Shown piece after piece: positions 17,196-29,039 of a stretch of DNA of 64,000 bases (the first letter of the stretch is position 1; the number at the start of each line of letters is the position of its first letter). The DNA is from Bifidobacterium callimiconis (GTDB taxonomy: Bacteria > Actinomycetota > Actinomycetes > Actinomycetales > Bifidobacteriaceae). Location: contig NZ_QXGJ01000004.1 in assembly GCF_003952005.1 (NCBI RefSeq), positions 179,760 through 243,759 on the forward strand. Direction: 5' to 3'. The position numbers were made by a program, and so were the translations under genes. Below the pieces are notes generated by a model, which had not been told where the DNA came from, searched no databases, and saw nothing but the letters and a program-made list of their open reading frames with translations.

Positions 17196-18886
17196 CACTC
17201 GGCCTCCTTCTTGTCGGTATTGTCTTCGGTCGTGGCGGTATCGCCATTCACGGTATCGCCGTCCGCGGGATCGGTGTCCGAAGCGGCATTCGCGGAGTCG
17301 GTCTGCACGGCCGTCGCATCGTCCGGAGTGGATTCGGCGGATGCCGACGCGGCGTTCTCGGCGTTCGCCGCATTTTCCGCTGCGAGTCGCGCGAAGTATT
17401 CCTGCAGTTCGTCGGTGCTCACCGCGGGCGTGCTCTGCTGCAGCAGATTGACCGACGTCACGTCGAGCACTTCGGGGCCTTCGGATTCGGCCTCCTCCCG
17501 CAGTTCCTCCTCCACGGCCGCCCTGCGGTGCGAATGGTGACGGCGGCGGGATTCGCGACGATTGCGTTCCGGCGACGGCGGTTTCGCTCCGGCGTGCATC
17601 CAGTGCGGCTTGCCGTCCTGGTCGAGCTTCTCCTCTTCGGTGAGCGCGGTCACGTGCGCGTTCTCCAACGTCTTCTTCTTGCGGCGACGGTGGCCTTCGA
17701 GCGAGAACAGCGTGGCGGCGAGGATCGCCATCACGACGAGCAGACCGCCCACGAAGAAGAACGGCATGGCGAAGTTCGGCACGGTGGCGCGCGTCCAGCT
17801 CATGGTGAAGTCGAGCTTGGTCTTGGCGTTCTGATCCGCGCCCTGGGCGCTGACGAGGATCACGCGATCGCCGCCGTCGCCCTTCCATCGCAGGGTCGCC
17901 TTGTCGTTGGCGCAGGTGACCTTCTCCCACATGTCGGAGTCGGCGAACGCGACGGATCCGGTGTCGCCGGAATCCTTGGTGGACGAGGTCTGCGTGGTGA
18001 ACTTCTGCCACGTATCCAGTCCGTTCACGCGCGTGTATTTCTGCCCGGACAGCCAGCCGGTGGCGTCGCGCGCGGAGGTGACGGCGATGCACACCTGATC
18101 GCCGGACGCTGCTGTGGCGCTGATGTCCACGGTGTTGTCGGCCAGGGCGAGCACGCCCGGATCGGTGACCAGATAGTTCGTCGACAGCGTTCCGGTTGAT
18201 ACGGACACGTGCGGATTCGGCTTCCAGATGGTCGCGTTGAGTCCGCCGAACACGAAGGCGGCCACGGCGAGCAGACCGAGCAGCGGGGTGACCACGCCAC
18301 GCATGATCCTCACATGACGACGATGCTTGCGCTTGGCGGCCTCGTCCGGGTCCACGCCCTCGTTTTCGGAGTCGTCCGTATCGGCGACGGCGGCATCATC
18401 GGTTTCCGATTCCACCGGGACATCGGCCGGGACGTCGGACGTGTCATCGGCCGTTGCATCCCCGGCATTCCCGGAGTCCGTAACGGCCGTCGGATCGGCG
18501 TCGGCAGTGGCATTCGACGAGGCGTCAGCGAGTGGGCCGGCGATCACCGTCGTCTCCGTTTCCGCATCGGCGGCGGCCACATCGTCCTTCACTGCGGCGG
18601 AGCCGTTGGGATCGGTGTCATCATCGACATCGTCGACGGCAGACGTCTCCTCGGTCATATGCGCCTCGTCCGCATGACCGTCGTCCGTCTGCGTATCGGT
18701 CTGCGTATCGGCGGGGACCGCATCGGACTGGTCGCGATGCGGCATGAATTTGAACAGGTCCAATTCAGGAATCGACGGTTCCTCGAAACGTTCGGGTACA
18801 GCCAGACCTCCGGTCGTCTTCTCGGCCGGCCCCTTCACGTCCTTGGACGATTCGTCATCCTGATTCTGCAGGTTCGTATCACTCAT
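17195..18886 (-). CDS. acidic membrane protein of unknown function
   Basis: About 563 residues. A long Asp/Glu/Thr/Ala-rich N-terminal tract (about 1-205) comes before a basic stretch and a first membrane helix (about 208-230). An extracytoplasmic domain of some 150 residues then leads to a second helix (about 390-410), a basic segment and an acidic, alanine-rich cytoplasmic C terminus. No known family is evident. Both termini are predicted inside. Start is uncertain: ATG at 18886 (MSDTNLQ) or 18898 (MAINMSD), neither with a good ribosome-binding site. It is coupled to the following lipoprotein gene and divergent from the FKBP gene. Confidence 0.75.
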   Translation of the reverse strand: MSDTNLQNQDDESSKDVKGPAEKTTGGLAVPERFEEPSIPELDLFKFMPHRDQSDAVPADTQTDTQTDDGHADEAHMTEETSAVDDVDDDTDPNGSAAVKDDVAAADAETETTVIAGPLADASSNATADADPTAVTDSGNAGDATADDTSDVPADVPVESETDDAAVADTDDSENEGVDPDEAAKRKHRRHVRIMRGVVTPLLGLLAVAAFVFGGLNATIWKPNPHVSVSTGTLSTNYLVTDPGVLALADNTVDISATAASGDQVCIAVTSARDATGWLSGQKYTRVNGLDTWQKFTTQTSSTKDSGDTGSVAFADSDMWEKVTCANDKATLRWKGDGGDRVILVSAQGADQNAKTKLDFTMSWTRATVPNFAMPFFFVGGLLVVMAILAATLFSLEGHRRRKKKTLENAHVTALTEEEKLDQDGKPHWMHAGAKPPSPERNRRESRRRHHSHRRAAVEEELREEAESEGPEVLDVTSVNLLQQSTPAVSTDELQEYFARLAAENAANAENAASASAESTPDDATAVQTDSANAASDTDPADGDTVNGDTATTEDNTDKKEAE

Positions 18887-18950
18887 ATTGATTGCCATTC
18901 TACAAGCCACCACTTATTACGGTCAGGAAATGCCGTTAGAGTAGGGGATT

Positions 18951-19973
18951 ATGCGTGATTTCAATTCCATTATCCGTCAGCGCGCACGCCGCGCGATCGC
19001 CCTGGTCTGCACCGTCGCGTTGGGCGTCTCCCTCGCCGCCTGCGGTTCCAGCAACTCCGACTCCTCCGACAAGTCGAGCAGCTCCTCATCGTCCTCATCC
19101 TCGTCGGTCAAACTGACCGCCATGACCGGCATCTCCGCCGAGGGCGAGCTCGGCAAGGAGCCGAAGATCTCCTTCAAGACTCCGCTCAACGTCAAGAACT
19201 ACAGCTACCAGATCCTGCAGAAGGGCAATGGTGACAAGATCGAGGACGGCGATCGTCTGTGCGTGCAGCAGGTCGCCTACGACGCCGAAACCGGCAAGCA
19301 GCTGGAGAACGCGAACACCTGGACCACGAACAGCCCTGAATGCTCCATGGTGATGAACACCAATTCGATCAACCAGGAGTACTACGACCTGTTCAAGGGC
19401 AGGAAGGTCAACACCACCATCGCGTTCGGTTTCGACGACAGTTCCTCCGCCTCGGCCAGCGCATCCTCCAGCTCCGACGGCATCACCACGGCCACCGCCA
19501 CCAAGTACCTCATCGTGCTCACCGTGGTGTCCAAGTCCAAGGCGCTCACCCGCGCCACCGGTGAGAAGGTCAAGGACATCCCCGCCGACCTGCCGAAGGT
19601 CACGCTCGACAAGGACGGCAAGCCGTCCATCGACATGAACAACTACCAGCCCGGCGACCAGCTTGTGGTCCAGACCCTCATCAAGGGCTCCGGCAAGGAA
19701 GTCAAGGACACCGACACCGTCAGCGCCAACTACACCGGCTGGCTCGCCAGCAACGGCAAGCAGTTCGACTCCTCCTGGGATCGCGGCGCCGCCAGCGACT
19801 TCTCGCTCGATCAGGTCATCAAGGGTTGGAAGCAGGGTCTCGCCGGTCAGACCGTCGGCTCCCAGGTGCTGCTCATCATCCCCGCCGACCTCGCCTACGG
19901 ATCCACCGAGCAGAACGGCATCCCCGCCAACTCGACGCTGGTGTTCGTGGTAGACATCCTCGACGCCTACTAA
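18951..19973 (+). CDS. FKBP-type peptidyl-prolyl isomerase lipoprotein
   Basis: 340 residues. The lipobox LAAC (cysteine about residue 27) is followed by a long serine linker. The C-terminal 105 residues form an FKBP domain: GDQLVVQTLIKGSG, YTGWLASNGKQFDSSW, IKGWKQGLAGQTVGS and LVFVVDIL in order. An upstream segment (about 80-205) has the same outline in degenerate form, suggesting tandem FKBP-like domains with only the second intact. It should fold exported proteins at the outer face of the membrane. Confidence 0.92.
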   Translation: MRDFNSIIRQRARRAIALVCTVALGVSLAACGSSNSDSSDKSSSSSSSSSSSVKLTAMTGISAEGELGKEPKISFKTPLNVKNYSYQILQKGNGDKIEDGDRLCVQQVAYDAETGKQLENANTWTTNSPECSMVMNTNSINQEYYDLFKGRKVNTTIAFGFDDSSSASASASSSSDGITTATATKYLIVLTVVSKSKALTRATGEKVKDIPADLPKVTLDKDGKPSIDMNNYQPGDQLVVQTLIKGSGKEVKDTDTVSANYTGWLASNGKQFDSSWDRGAASDFSLDQVIKGWKQGLAGQTVGSQVLLIIPADLAYGSTEQNGIPANSTLVFVVDILDAY

Positions 19974-19976
19974 AAC

Positions 19977-20083
19977 GAATTGGGCGGCTGACGGAGCGTC
20001 GTCGGCGTTACGAAAGGCTCGACGTACCGTTGTACGCCTTCGTCTTCCGCGCCTTGACGACGCACGCGTCAGCCACCCAATTC
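19977..20083. repeat. 107-base long hairpin after the FKBP gene
   Basis: The outer arms GAATTGGGCGGCTGAC and GTCAGCCACCCAATTC match except for one position that would pair as G-U. Inside are GCGTCGTC/GACGACGC (19996-20003 and 20056-20063) and a CGTAC/GTACG stem closing a four-base loop. Almost the whole length can fold into one rod, starting 4 bases after the FKBP stop codon. It may be a terminator, a processed RNA or a miniature element. Confidence 0.7.
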
Positions 20084-20113
20084 CACCATTTCCACCCCAC
20101 TGGCGCGATGGCG

Positions 20114-20166
20114 TTCTCCCTCCGAGGGAGGGAGATGTCACTGCAAACGCAGTGACAGAGGGAGGG
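20114..20166 (+). repeat. REP-like two-hairpin repeat
   Basis: Hairpin 1 is TCTCCCTCC/GGAGGGAGA, hairpin 2 is GTCACTGC/GCAGTGAC, then an AGAGGGAGGG tail. It lies between the convergent FKBP and nucS genes. Confidence 0.75.
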
Positions 20167-20215
20167 GTCCCATCCCAATGCCATCGCATCACACCAATTA
20201 GAACTTCTTAGAACT

Positions 20216-20983
20216 TCAGAACAACCTCAGCTCATCCGATTCGGTGCTCTTCATCTCGTCGTAATCCAGAATCAGACACTCGAATCCACGGTCCTTGGCC
20301 AGCACCTGCGCCTGCGGGGTGATGGTCTGTGCGGCGAAGATGCCGCGGACCGGAGCCAGCAGCGGATCACGATTCAGCAGCTTGCAGTAGCGCGTCAGCT
20401 GTTCCACGCCGTCGATGCCGCCGTGACGCTTGATCTCGATGGCCACATGCATGCCTTCAGCGTCCACGGCCATGATGTCCACCGGGCCGATGGCGGTCGG
20501 GTATTCACGACGAATCAGTTTGGCGCCCTCGCCGATGCGTTCGATCTGCTCGGCCAGATACCGCTGCAGATGATCCTCCACACCGTCCTTGACGAGTCCC
20601 GGATCCTCGCCCAGGTCGAAGTCCTGATCCGAATACACGTGGTACAGCTTCACGATCAGCACGTCGGACGATTTGTCCGCCGTCACGCGCAGCTGACGGA
20701 TCGGCGTGGGCGCGATCAGATCGTCGTCATCGACGCCCGACGCATCGGGCACGTCGCCGTCGGCAGGCGCGCCAATGTCAGCGGACACGTCGCCGTCGGT
20801 CAGATCGGTCTCCTTGATCTTGCACGGTGCGGACATCCAGTTGAGCGGCTTGTACGATCCAAGTTCGGAAAAGATCAGGCAGCTGGAGTCGGCCTTGATC
20901 AGGATCACGCGTTTGGCTTGCGGAAGCGAGGCATTGAGGCGGCCGGAATATTCGGCCGAACAGTCGGCGACGATAATACGCAT
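20216..20983 (-). CDS. nucS: mismatch-specific endonuclease NucS (EndoMS)
   Basis: In actinobacteria lacking MutS/MutL, NucS cuts both strands at mismatches in a non-canonical mismatch repair pathway and interacts with the sliding clamp. The 255-residue protein has an N-terminal beta domain (MRIIVADCSAEYSGRLNASLP) and a C-terminal PD-(D/E)xK-type nuclease core (GPVDIMAVDAEG, then VAIEIKRHGGIDGVEQLTRY). The short acidic C-terminal tail may hold the clamp-binding end. The start at 20983 gives the family's usual N terminus. It lies directly downstream of the atp operon, as in mycobacteria. Confidence 0.92.
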   Translation of the reverse strand: MRIIVADCSAEYSGRLNASLPQAKRVILIKADSSCLIFSELGSYKPLNWMSAPCKIKETDLTDGDVSADIGAPADGDVPDASGVDDDDLIAPTPIRQLRVTADKSSDVLIVKLYHVYSDQDFDLGEDPGLVKDGVEDHLQRYLAEQIERIGEGAKLIRREYPTAIGPVDIMAVDAEGMHVAIEIKRHGGIDGVEQLTRYCKLLNRDPLLAPVRGIFAAQTITPQAQVLAKDRGFECLILDYDEMKSTESDELRLF

Positions 20984-21071
20984 ACAGCACAGGATAACGA
21001 ACCCCATGACCGTCGCGGCGTTCTTCGGCCCATTGCCGTTCCCGCTCACGATGTTCTCCCCAAAGACGCGA

Positions 21072-21110
21072 AAAGGGTGCGCAGCCGAACGAATCAGCTG
21101 CGCACCCTTT
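21072..21110. terminator. bidirectional-looking terminator between atpC and nucS
   Basis: AAAGGGTGCGCAGC and GCTGCGCACCCTTT form a perfect 14-base stem around 11 bases. On the minus strand it ends in TTTT, 60 bases after the atpC stop, so it probably ends the atp operon transcript. Confidence 0.85.
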
Positions 21111-21169
21111 CATGTGCGGTCACCAAGTCACCCACGTGACGCGGCGGAAACCCCGAACGAGGATGTGCC

Positions 21170-21468
21170 TCACTCGGCGGAGGCGTTGAGATCAACGCCG
21201 TCCTTGCAGGTCTCCACGGCCACGGTGAGCTTGTTGGAGTCGAAGGAGATGAAGCCGTCGGTCACCTCGAAGCCGAGTGTTTCGCCGTTCGGCTGGATGA
21301 CCTTGATCAGCCCGTCCTTGGTGGCGGTCATGACCGGCTCGTGGTCGGCGAGGATACCCATGGAACCCTCGGAAGCCGGAATGCTGATCTGCACCGCGGT
21401 CCCCGACCACACAGGGCGGTCGGCGGCCACGATGTTCACCTGGATGGTGGGCTTGTCGGTCGCTGCCA

Positions 21469-21469
<1 letters not shown>
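21170..21469 (-). CDS. atpC: ATP synthase epsilon subunit
   Basis: The 99-residue epsilon subunit of F1 forms part of the central stalk. It has an N-terminal beta-sandwich (QVNIVAADRPVWSGTAVQISIP, SMGILADHEPVM) and lacks most of the C-terminal helical arm seen in E. coli, as in many actinobacteria. ATG 21469 overlaps the atpD stop (TGATG). Confidence 0.93.
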
Positions 21470-23878
<2,409 letters not shown>

Positions 23879-23881
23879 GGA

Positions 23882-25525
23882 CTACTCCTCCTTGGTCGAG
23901 GCCTTCGGCGCGACCAGCTTCTCCTGCTCAACAGGGGTGTCGGTCTTCTCGACGGGCTTCTCGGCCACCAGCGGAGTGCCGTCGTGCTGGACGAAGGTGT
24001 TGCGGAAGTCGTCAACGGCCTTCTCCAGGGCCTTCTCAGTGTCGGCCGTGAAGTCCTCGGTATCGCGGATGGTCTTCAGGATGTCGGTGTTGTGGTCAAC
24101 GTAGTCCAGCAGACCGTGCTCGAACGGCAGCACGTCGACCAGATCGAGGTCGTCGAGCTTGCCATGCGTGCCGGCCCACACGGACACGACTTCCTGCTCC
24201 ATCGAGTACGGGGAGTACTGCGGCTGCTTCAGCAGCTCGGTCAGGTGCGCACCGCGGTTCAGCTGGGCCTTGGACGCCGCATCCAGATCGGACGCGAACA
24301 TGGCGAAGGATTCCAGCGAACGGTACTGCGCCAGCGAGATCTTCAGCGTACCGGAGACCTTCTTCAGCGCCTTGGTCTGCGCCGCGCCACCGACTCGGGA
24401 CACGGAGATACCGACGTCCACTGCCGGACGCTGGTTGGCGTTGAACAGGTCGGACTGCAGGAAGATCTGGCCGTCCGTGATGGAGATGACGTTGGTCGGA
24501 ATGTACGCGGAGACGTCGTTCGCCTTTGTCTCGATGATCGGCAGGCCGGTCATGGAACCGCCGCCCAGATCGTCGGACACCTTCGCGCAGCGTTCGAGCA
24601 GACGCGAATGCAGGTAGAAGACGTCGCCCGGGTACGCCTCACGCCCCGGCGGGCGACGAAGCAGCAGCGAGATCGAACGATAAGCCTCGGCCTGCTTCGA
24701 CAGATCGTCGAAGACGATGAGCACGTGCTTGCCGTGGTACATCCAGTGCTGGCCGATGGCCGAGCCGGTGTACGGGGCGATGTACTTGAAGCCAGCGGAA
24801 TCGGATGCCGGGGAGGCCACGATCGTCGTGTACTCCATGGCGCCGGCCTCTTCGAGGGCCTGACGCACGGAGGCGATGGTAGAGCCCTTCTGACCGATGG
24901 CCACGTAGATGCAGCGGACCTGCTTCTTCGGGTCTCCGGATTCCCAGTTGGCCTTCTGGTTAATGATGGTATCGATCGCGATGGCGGTCTTACCGGTCTG
25001 ACGGTCGCCGATGATGAGCTGACGCTGGCCACGACCGATCGGGGTCATGGCGTCGATGGCCTTGAGGCCGGTCGACAACGGCTCGTCGACGGGGTGACGA
25101 TGCATCACGTCGGGGGCCTGCGCCTCGAGGATTCGACGACCCTCGGCCTTGATCTCGCCAAGGCCGTCGATCGGCTTGCCCAGCGGGTCGACGGTACGGC
25201 CAAGGTAGCCGTCGCCGACCGGCACGGAAAGCACGTCGCCGGTGCGGCGCACTTCCTGACCCTCTTCGATGCCTGCGAAGTCACCGAGGACGACCACACC
25301 GATTTCTCGGGCGTCCAGGTTGAATGCCAGACCAAGCGTGCCGTCCTCAAAGGTCAGCAGCTCGTTGGCCATGCAGCCGGGGAGACCCTCCACGTGCGCG
25401 ATGCCGTCGCCGGCCGTCTTGACGGTTCCGACTTCCTGGGTCGGAGTGTCGGACGGCTTGTAGGACTCGACGAAGTCGTCGAGCGCCTGGCGTATCGCCG
25501 CGGGATCGATGGTCAATTCTGCCAT
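23882..25525 (-). CDS. atpA: ATP synthase alpha subunit
   Basis: The 547-residue F1 alpha subunit has the P-loop GDRQTGKT, the signature [14 protein letters not shown], and [22 protein letters not shown]. Its C terminus is longer than in E. coli and rich in Lys/Glu/Val, as in other actinobacteria. It starts about 60 bases after atpH. Confidence 0.98.
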   Translation of the reverse strand: MAELTIDPAAIRQALDDFVESYKPSDTPTQEVGTVKTAGDGIAHVEGLPGCMANELLTFEDGTLGLAFNLDAREIGVVVLGDFAGIEEGQEVRRTGDVLSVPVGDGYLGRTVDPLGKPIDGLGEIKAEGRRILEAQAPDVMHRHPVDEPLSTGLKAIDAMTPIGRGQRQLIIGDRQTGKTAIAIDTIINQKANWESGDPKKQVRCIYVAIGQKGSTIASVRQALEEAGAMEYTTIVASPASDSAGFKYIAPYTGSAIGQHWMYHGKHVLIVFDDLSKQAEAYRSISLLLRRPPGREAYPGDVFYLHSRLLERCAKVSDDLGGGSMTGLPIIETKANDVSAYIPTNVISITDGQIFLQSDLFNANQRPAVDVGISVSRVGGAAQTKALKKVSGTLKISLAQYRSLESFAMFASDLDAASKAQLNRGAHLTELLKQPQYSPYSMEQEVVSVWAGTHGKLDDLDLVDVLPFEHGLLDYVDHNTDILKTIRDTEDFTADTEKALEKAVDDFRNTFVQHDGTPLVAEKPVEKTDTPVEQEKLVAPKASTKEE

Positions 25526-25588
25526 TGATCACTCCTTTTGTTTGTTTCTGTTCAAGAACGTCTAATTCGTTCGTACGGCGTGCCGGGA

Positions 25589-26407
25589 CTAGGCCACGGC
25601 GCGCTTGAGGTTCTGCAGCTGTGCCGCCACAGTGTTGTCGGTGACCTCCGAGCCCATCTGGATGCGCATGCCTCCGAGCACCTTGGGATCGACCACGCTG
25701 TTGACGAAGACCTGACGACCGACCTTCTTCGAGTACACGGCCTTGATCTTCTGGAACTGCTCGTCCTTCAGCGGGACGGCGCTCGTGACCGTGACCATGT
25801 AACGATCGCGGTGTTCGGCCGCGACGTCGATCAGCCAGTTGATCGTCGACAGGTATCGGCGGTTGCGCAGGTCCCTGGTGGCGTGTTCCGCCAGATCGAC
25901 CGTGACCGGATCGAGCGCCTGACCCTTGAGCAGGGTGTTCAGGAACTTGACTCGGGTCTCCGGCTCGGCGTGCGAGTCGGACAGTCGCTGACGGACGACC
26001 GGCAGGTTGAGCAGTGCGCTCGACAGCTGGGACAGCTGGATCGAAACGGCGGAGCACTTGCCGCGCGAGTCGGCCTCGCACAGCAGGGCCTCCACGGCCA
26101 CGTCCTCGGTCGCATCCGCGATGTCGGCCGGACGGCTCCAGTTGCTGGCCACGAGCGACTCAACGATCTCGAGCGTGAGCGGCCTCACCTTGCCGGCGAG
26201 GATGGCACGCACGAGCTTGGTCTTGTCGTCCGCGGAACGCGAAGGATCGGTGAGCGAGCGCTCGAGCTGGCGATTGGCGTCGAGGATGGCGGCGAAGTCG
26301 AACAGCTCATCGCCAACCGTCTTCGCAGCCGCTCCGGCCTTGTCCAGCTTGGGACCATAGGTCTTGAGCACGGCCTTCACCGAACTGGATGAAGTTTCTC
26401 CGTACAT
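25589..26407 (-). CDS. atpH: ATP synthase delta subunit
   Basis: 272 residues, the length usual for actinobacterial delta subunits rather than the roughly 180 of E. coli. The C-terminal 100 residues (VTSAVPLKDEQFQKIKAVYS and LGGMRIQMGSEVTDNTVA) carry the family signature that holds the peripheral stalk to F1. AGGAGG lies 9 bases before ATG. Confidence 0.94.
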   Translation of the reverse strand: MYGETSSSSVKAVLKTYGPKLDKAGAAAKTVGDELFDFAAILDANRQLERSLTDPSRSADDKTKLVRAILAGKVRPLTLEIVESLVASNWSRPADIADATEDVAVEALLCEADSRGKCSAVSIQLSQLSSALLNLPVVRQRLSDSHAEPETRVKFLNTLLKGQALDPVTVDLAEHATRDLRNRRYLSTINWLIDVAAEHRDRYMVTVTSAVPLKDEQFQKIKAVYSKKVGRQVFVNSVVDPKVLGGMRIQMGSEVTDNTVAAQLQNLKRAVA

Positions 26408-26461
26408 CGGATTTTCACCTCCTGCCTTCTGTGTTCACGTGATGCACCGGTGCGGTCGCCA

Positions 26462-27001
26462 TTACTTGGCGGCCTTTCCGGCACCCTGCTTATCGAGCTC
26501 GTCGAGCATGGAATCGATCATCGTGGACTGCACGTCGGCGTCGGACAGCTTGTTGCCCAGAATCTTGCCGGCAAGCGCGGTGGCCAGTGCGCCGACCTCG
26601 CCCTTCAGGCTCACGAGAGCCTGCTGCTGCTGGGATTCCAGAGACTTCTGCGCGGTCGCGGTGATCTGCGCGGCATCGGCCTCGGCCTTGGTACGGGCGT
26701 CGGCGATGATGTGCGTGGCTTCGCTGCGGGCGTCGTCGCGGATCTTCGCTGCGTCGATGCGGGCGTTGTTCAGCTGGTCCTCATACTTCTTCTTCGCCGC
26801 GTCGGCCTCGGCCTGGGCCTTCTCGGCCTTGGCCATGCCGCCTTCGATCTTTGCGGTCCTCTCGTCGAAGATCGACTGGAACTTCGGCAGGAAGAACTTG
26901 TAGAAGAAGATTGCGACGACGATCAGGATGACAGCCGACCAGAAAATGTCATAGGACTTCGGCAGGAACAGATCGATTCCGCCTTCGGCCATTGTCACCA
27001 T
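26462..27001 (-). CDS. atpF: ATP synthase subunit b
   Basis: The 179-residue peripheral stalk subunit has an N-terminal membrane helix (about 20-38) followed by a long charged coiled-coil helix rich in Ala, Lys and Glu. AAGGAGG precedes the ATG at 27001. Confidence 0.95.
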   Translation of the reverse strand: MVTMAEGGIDLFLPKSYDIFWSAVILIVVAIFFYKFFLPKFQSIFDERTAKIEGGMAKAEKAQAEADAAKKKYEDQLNNARIDAAKIRDDARSEATHIIADARTKAEADAAQITATAQKSLESQQQQALVSLKGEVGALATALAGKILGNKLSDADVQSTMIDSMLDELDKQGAGKAAK

Positions 27002-27057
27002 GTTCGCCTCCTTTCACTCGTGTTGATAATGAATATCTCGTTATCTTCGAGTGCGGA

Positions 27058-27348
<291 letters not shown>

Positions 27349-27455
27349 TCAGTTATACGATCTTGAGTTATTGCGATATACGAGATATCAAGTGTTGTCG
27401 GCCGTTTCCGCCACCGCCTTGTGGACGGGGAACGGGAAGCCGGCGTCCCTTCGGA

Positions 27456-28280
27456 TCAGTCTTCCTCCGGGTAGCTCATGTTGATGTACACCGTGGAGAG
27501 CGTGGCGAAGATGAACGCCTGCAGGTAGGCGACGAACGCCTCGAACAGGGTCATCACGAAACCGCCGACGAAGGTGACCACACCGGCCGCCATCATCATC
27601 TTGTTCTCGGTGACGATCAGGAAGAACTGCGTGGCGGAGAAGCACAGCGCCACGATCAGGTGGCCGGCGATCATGTTGGCCAGAAGTCGCAGGGTCAGCG
27701 ATGCCGGACGGATGATCAGGATATCGATGAGCTGCATCGGCACCAGCAGGATCAGCACCGGGAACGGCACGCCGGGAGGGGTGCACTCCTGCTTGAGGTA
27801 GCTGATCAGGCCCTGCTCACGGCACGCGGCGATCCAGTACTGCACGAACGTCCATGCCGCGAAGATCAACGGCATCATGATCGTGGCCGTGGCCGCGACG
27901 TTCATGCCGGGGATGATGCCGCACAGATTGAAGAAGAAGATCGTGAAGAAGATCGTGCAGATCATCGGCACGTAACGCTTGCCGCGAAGCTCGCCCATAA
28001 CCTCATAGACGATCTTGTCGCGAACGTATTCGATGCCCCACTCCACGAATCCCTGCCAACGGCCGGGGATCAGCTTCGCACGACTGGCGCTGATACCGAG
28101 GATCAGCAGCATGATGACGGTCATGACCACGCGGATGAGAATGATGCGATTCATCGCGAACGGCGTGCCCGCGAACAGGATCTCCGGTGGAAGGAACTCG
28201 TCGATCTGAGGGATTTCGAGCTCGCCGCCCGCGGCGAGAGTCATGCCCGCTGCCCCCATCAATTCAGCAACACCTGCCAT
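27456..28280 (-). CDS. atpB: ATP synthase subunit a
   Basis: The 274-residue membrane subunit of the proton channel has several hydrophobic helices. The key arginine lies in the LRLLANMIAGHL helix near the C terminus. Start at 28280 follows AGGAGG by 8 bases; 22 extra upstream codons in frame are unlikely to be translated. It is the first gene of the atp operon; no atpI is visible upstream. Confidence 0.95.
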   Translation of the reverse strand: MAGVAELMGAAGMTLAAGGELEIPQIDEFLPPEILFAGTPFAMNRIILIRVVMTVIMLLILGISASRAKLIPGRWQGFVEWGIEYVRDKIVYEVMGELRGKRYVPMICTIFFTIFFFNLCGIIPGMNVAATATIMMPLIFAAWTFVQYWIAACREQGLISYLKQECTPPGVPFPVLILLVPMQLIDILIIRPASLTLRLLANMIAGHLIVALCFSATQFFLIVTENKMMMAAGVVTFVGGFVMTLFEAFVAYLQAFIFATLSTVYINMSYPEED

Positions 28281-29039
28281 TGTTGCATGCCTCCTCTTTG
28301 TTGAACCTGAACCAATATAACGCTTCTTCGGCGCAATATGTGTCACAGACGTTAATTAGCCGACTGTACACCTACGTACAGGTTGGCAGTCTTCCTTTAA
28401 CCCCTCTAGGATACAGGATTTTCCAAGAAACGAAACAGCGACATCGTTCAAATTTCCACGCTTTTCGATGAGGGGGTTCGCGATGCCCTCGGAAGACGTC
28501 CGTATGTTAGGGCTCACATTGTGAAGGCCCGCAAAACAACATCAAATCAACACATGTCTAAATAACCGTTCCGAAAATCAGACACATCAGACGTCGCCCA
28601 TCGTCGCACGCTTTCGTTGAAATTCCAGCGATCGACCGCACGCAACACGCGCCCCAACGACATCACCCACAAATCTCACTATGTGGACACACAGCATTAC
28701 ACAAGGCAGCAAACCCCACGTGCTCCCTCCCAGGGAGGGAGCTGTCACGCAAAGCGTGACTGAGGGAGGGATCCACCCCACCAAAGGAAGAACCCACCGC
28801 CCCAAGGGAGAAATCCGCCAACCCCATCTTTCCCTTCGTGCTCCCTCCCAGGGAGGGAGCTGTCACGCGAACGCGTGACTGAGGGAAGGCTCAGCGCCAC
28901 CAAGGAAAGAACCCACCGCAACCAGGGTTTCATCCAGCCCCACCCGTCTTTTTTCGTGCTCCCTCCCAGGGAGGGAGCTGTCACGCGAACGCGTGACTGA
29001 GGGAGGGATCCACCCCAGAAAAGCGAATCCCTCACTCCC
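28281..29039. other. long gap between atpB and metA with tandem REP array
   Basis: About 760 bases without a convincing gene. The part next to atpB must hold the atp promoter and leader. The part next to metA carries three REP copies spaced exactly 118 bases apart (28722, 28840, 28958), with related sequence between them. Small open frames here follow the repeats and are not counted as genes. Confidence 0.7.
28722..29007 (+). repeat. tandem array of three REP copies with 118-bp period
   Basis: Copies lie at 28722-28770, 28840-28889 and 28958-29007. Each has GCTCCCTCCC/GGGAGGGAGC, then GTCACGC/GCGTGAC, then TGAGGGA(A/G)G(G). The two spacers also resemble each other (both contain GAACCCACCGC and end in TTCGT), so the repeat unit is 118 bases, not just the palindrome. 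Confidence 0.85.
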
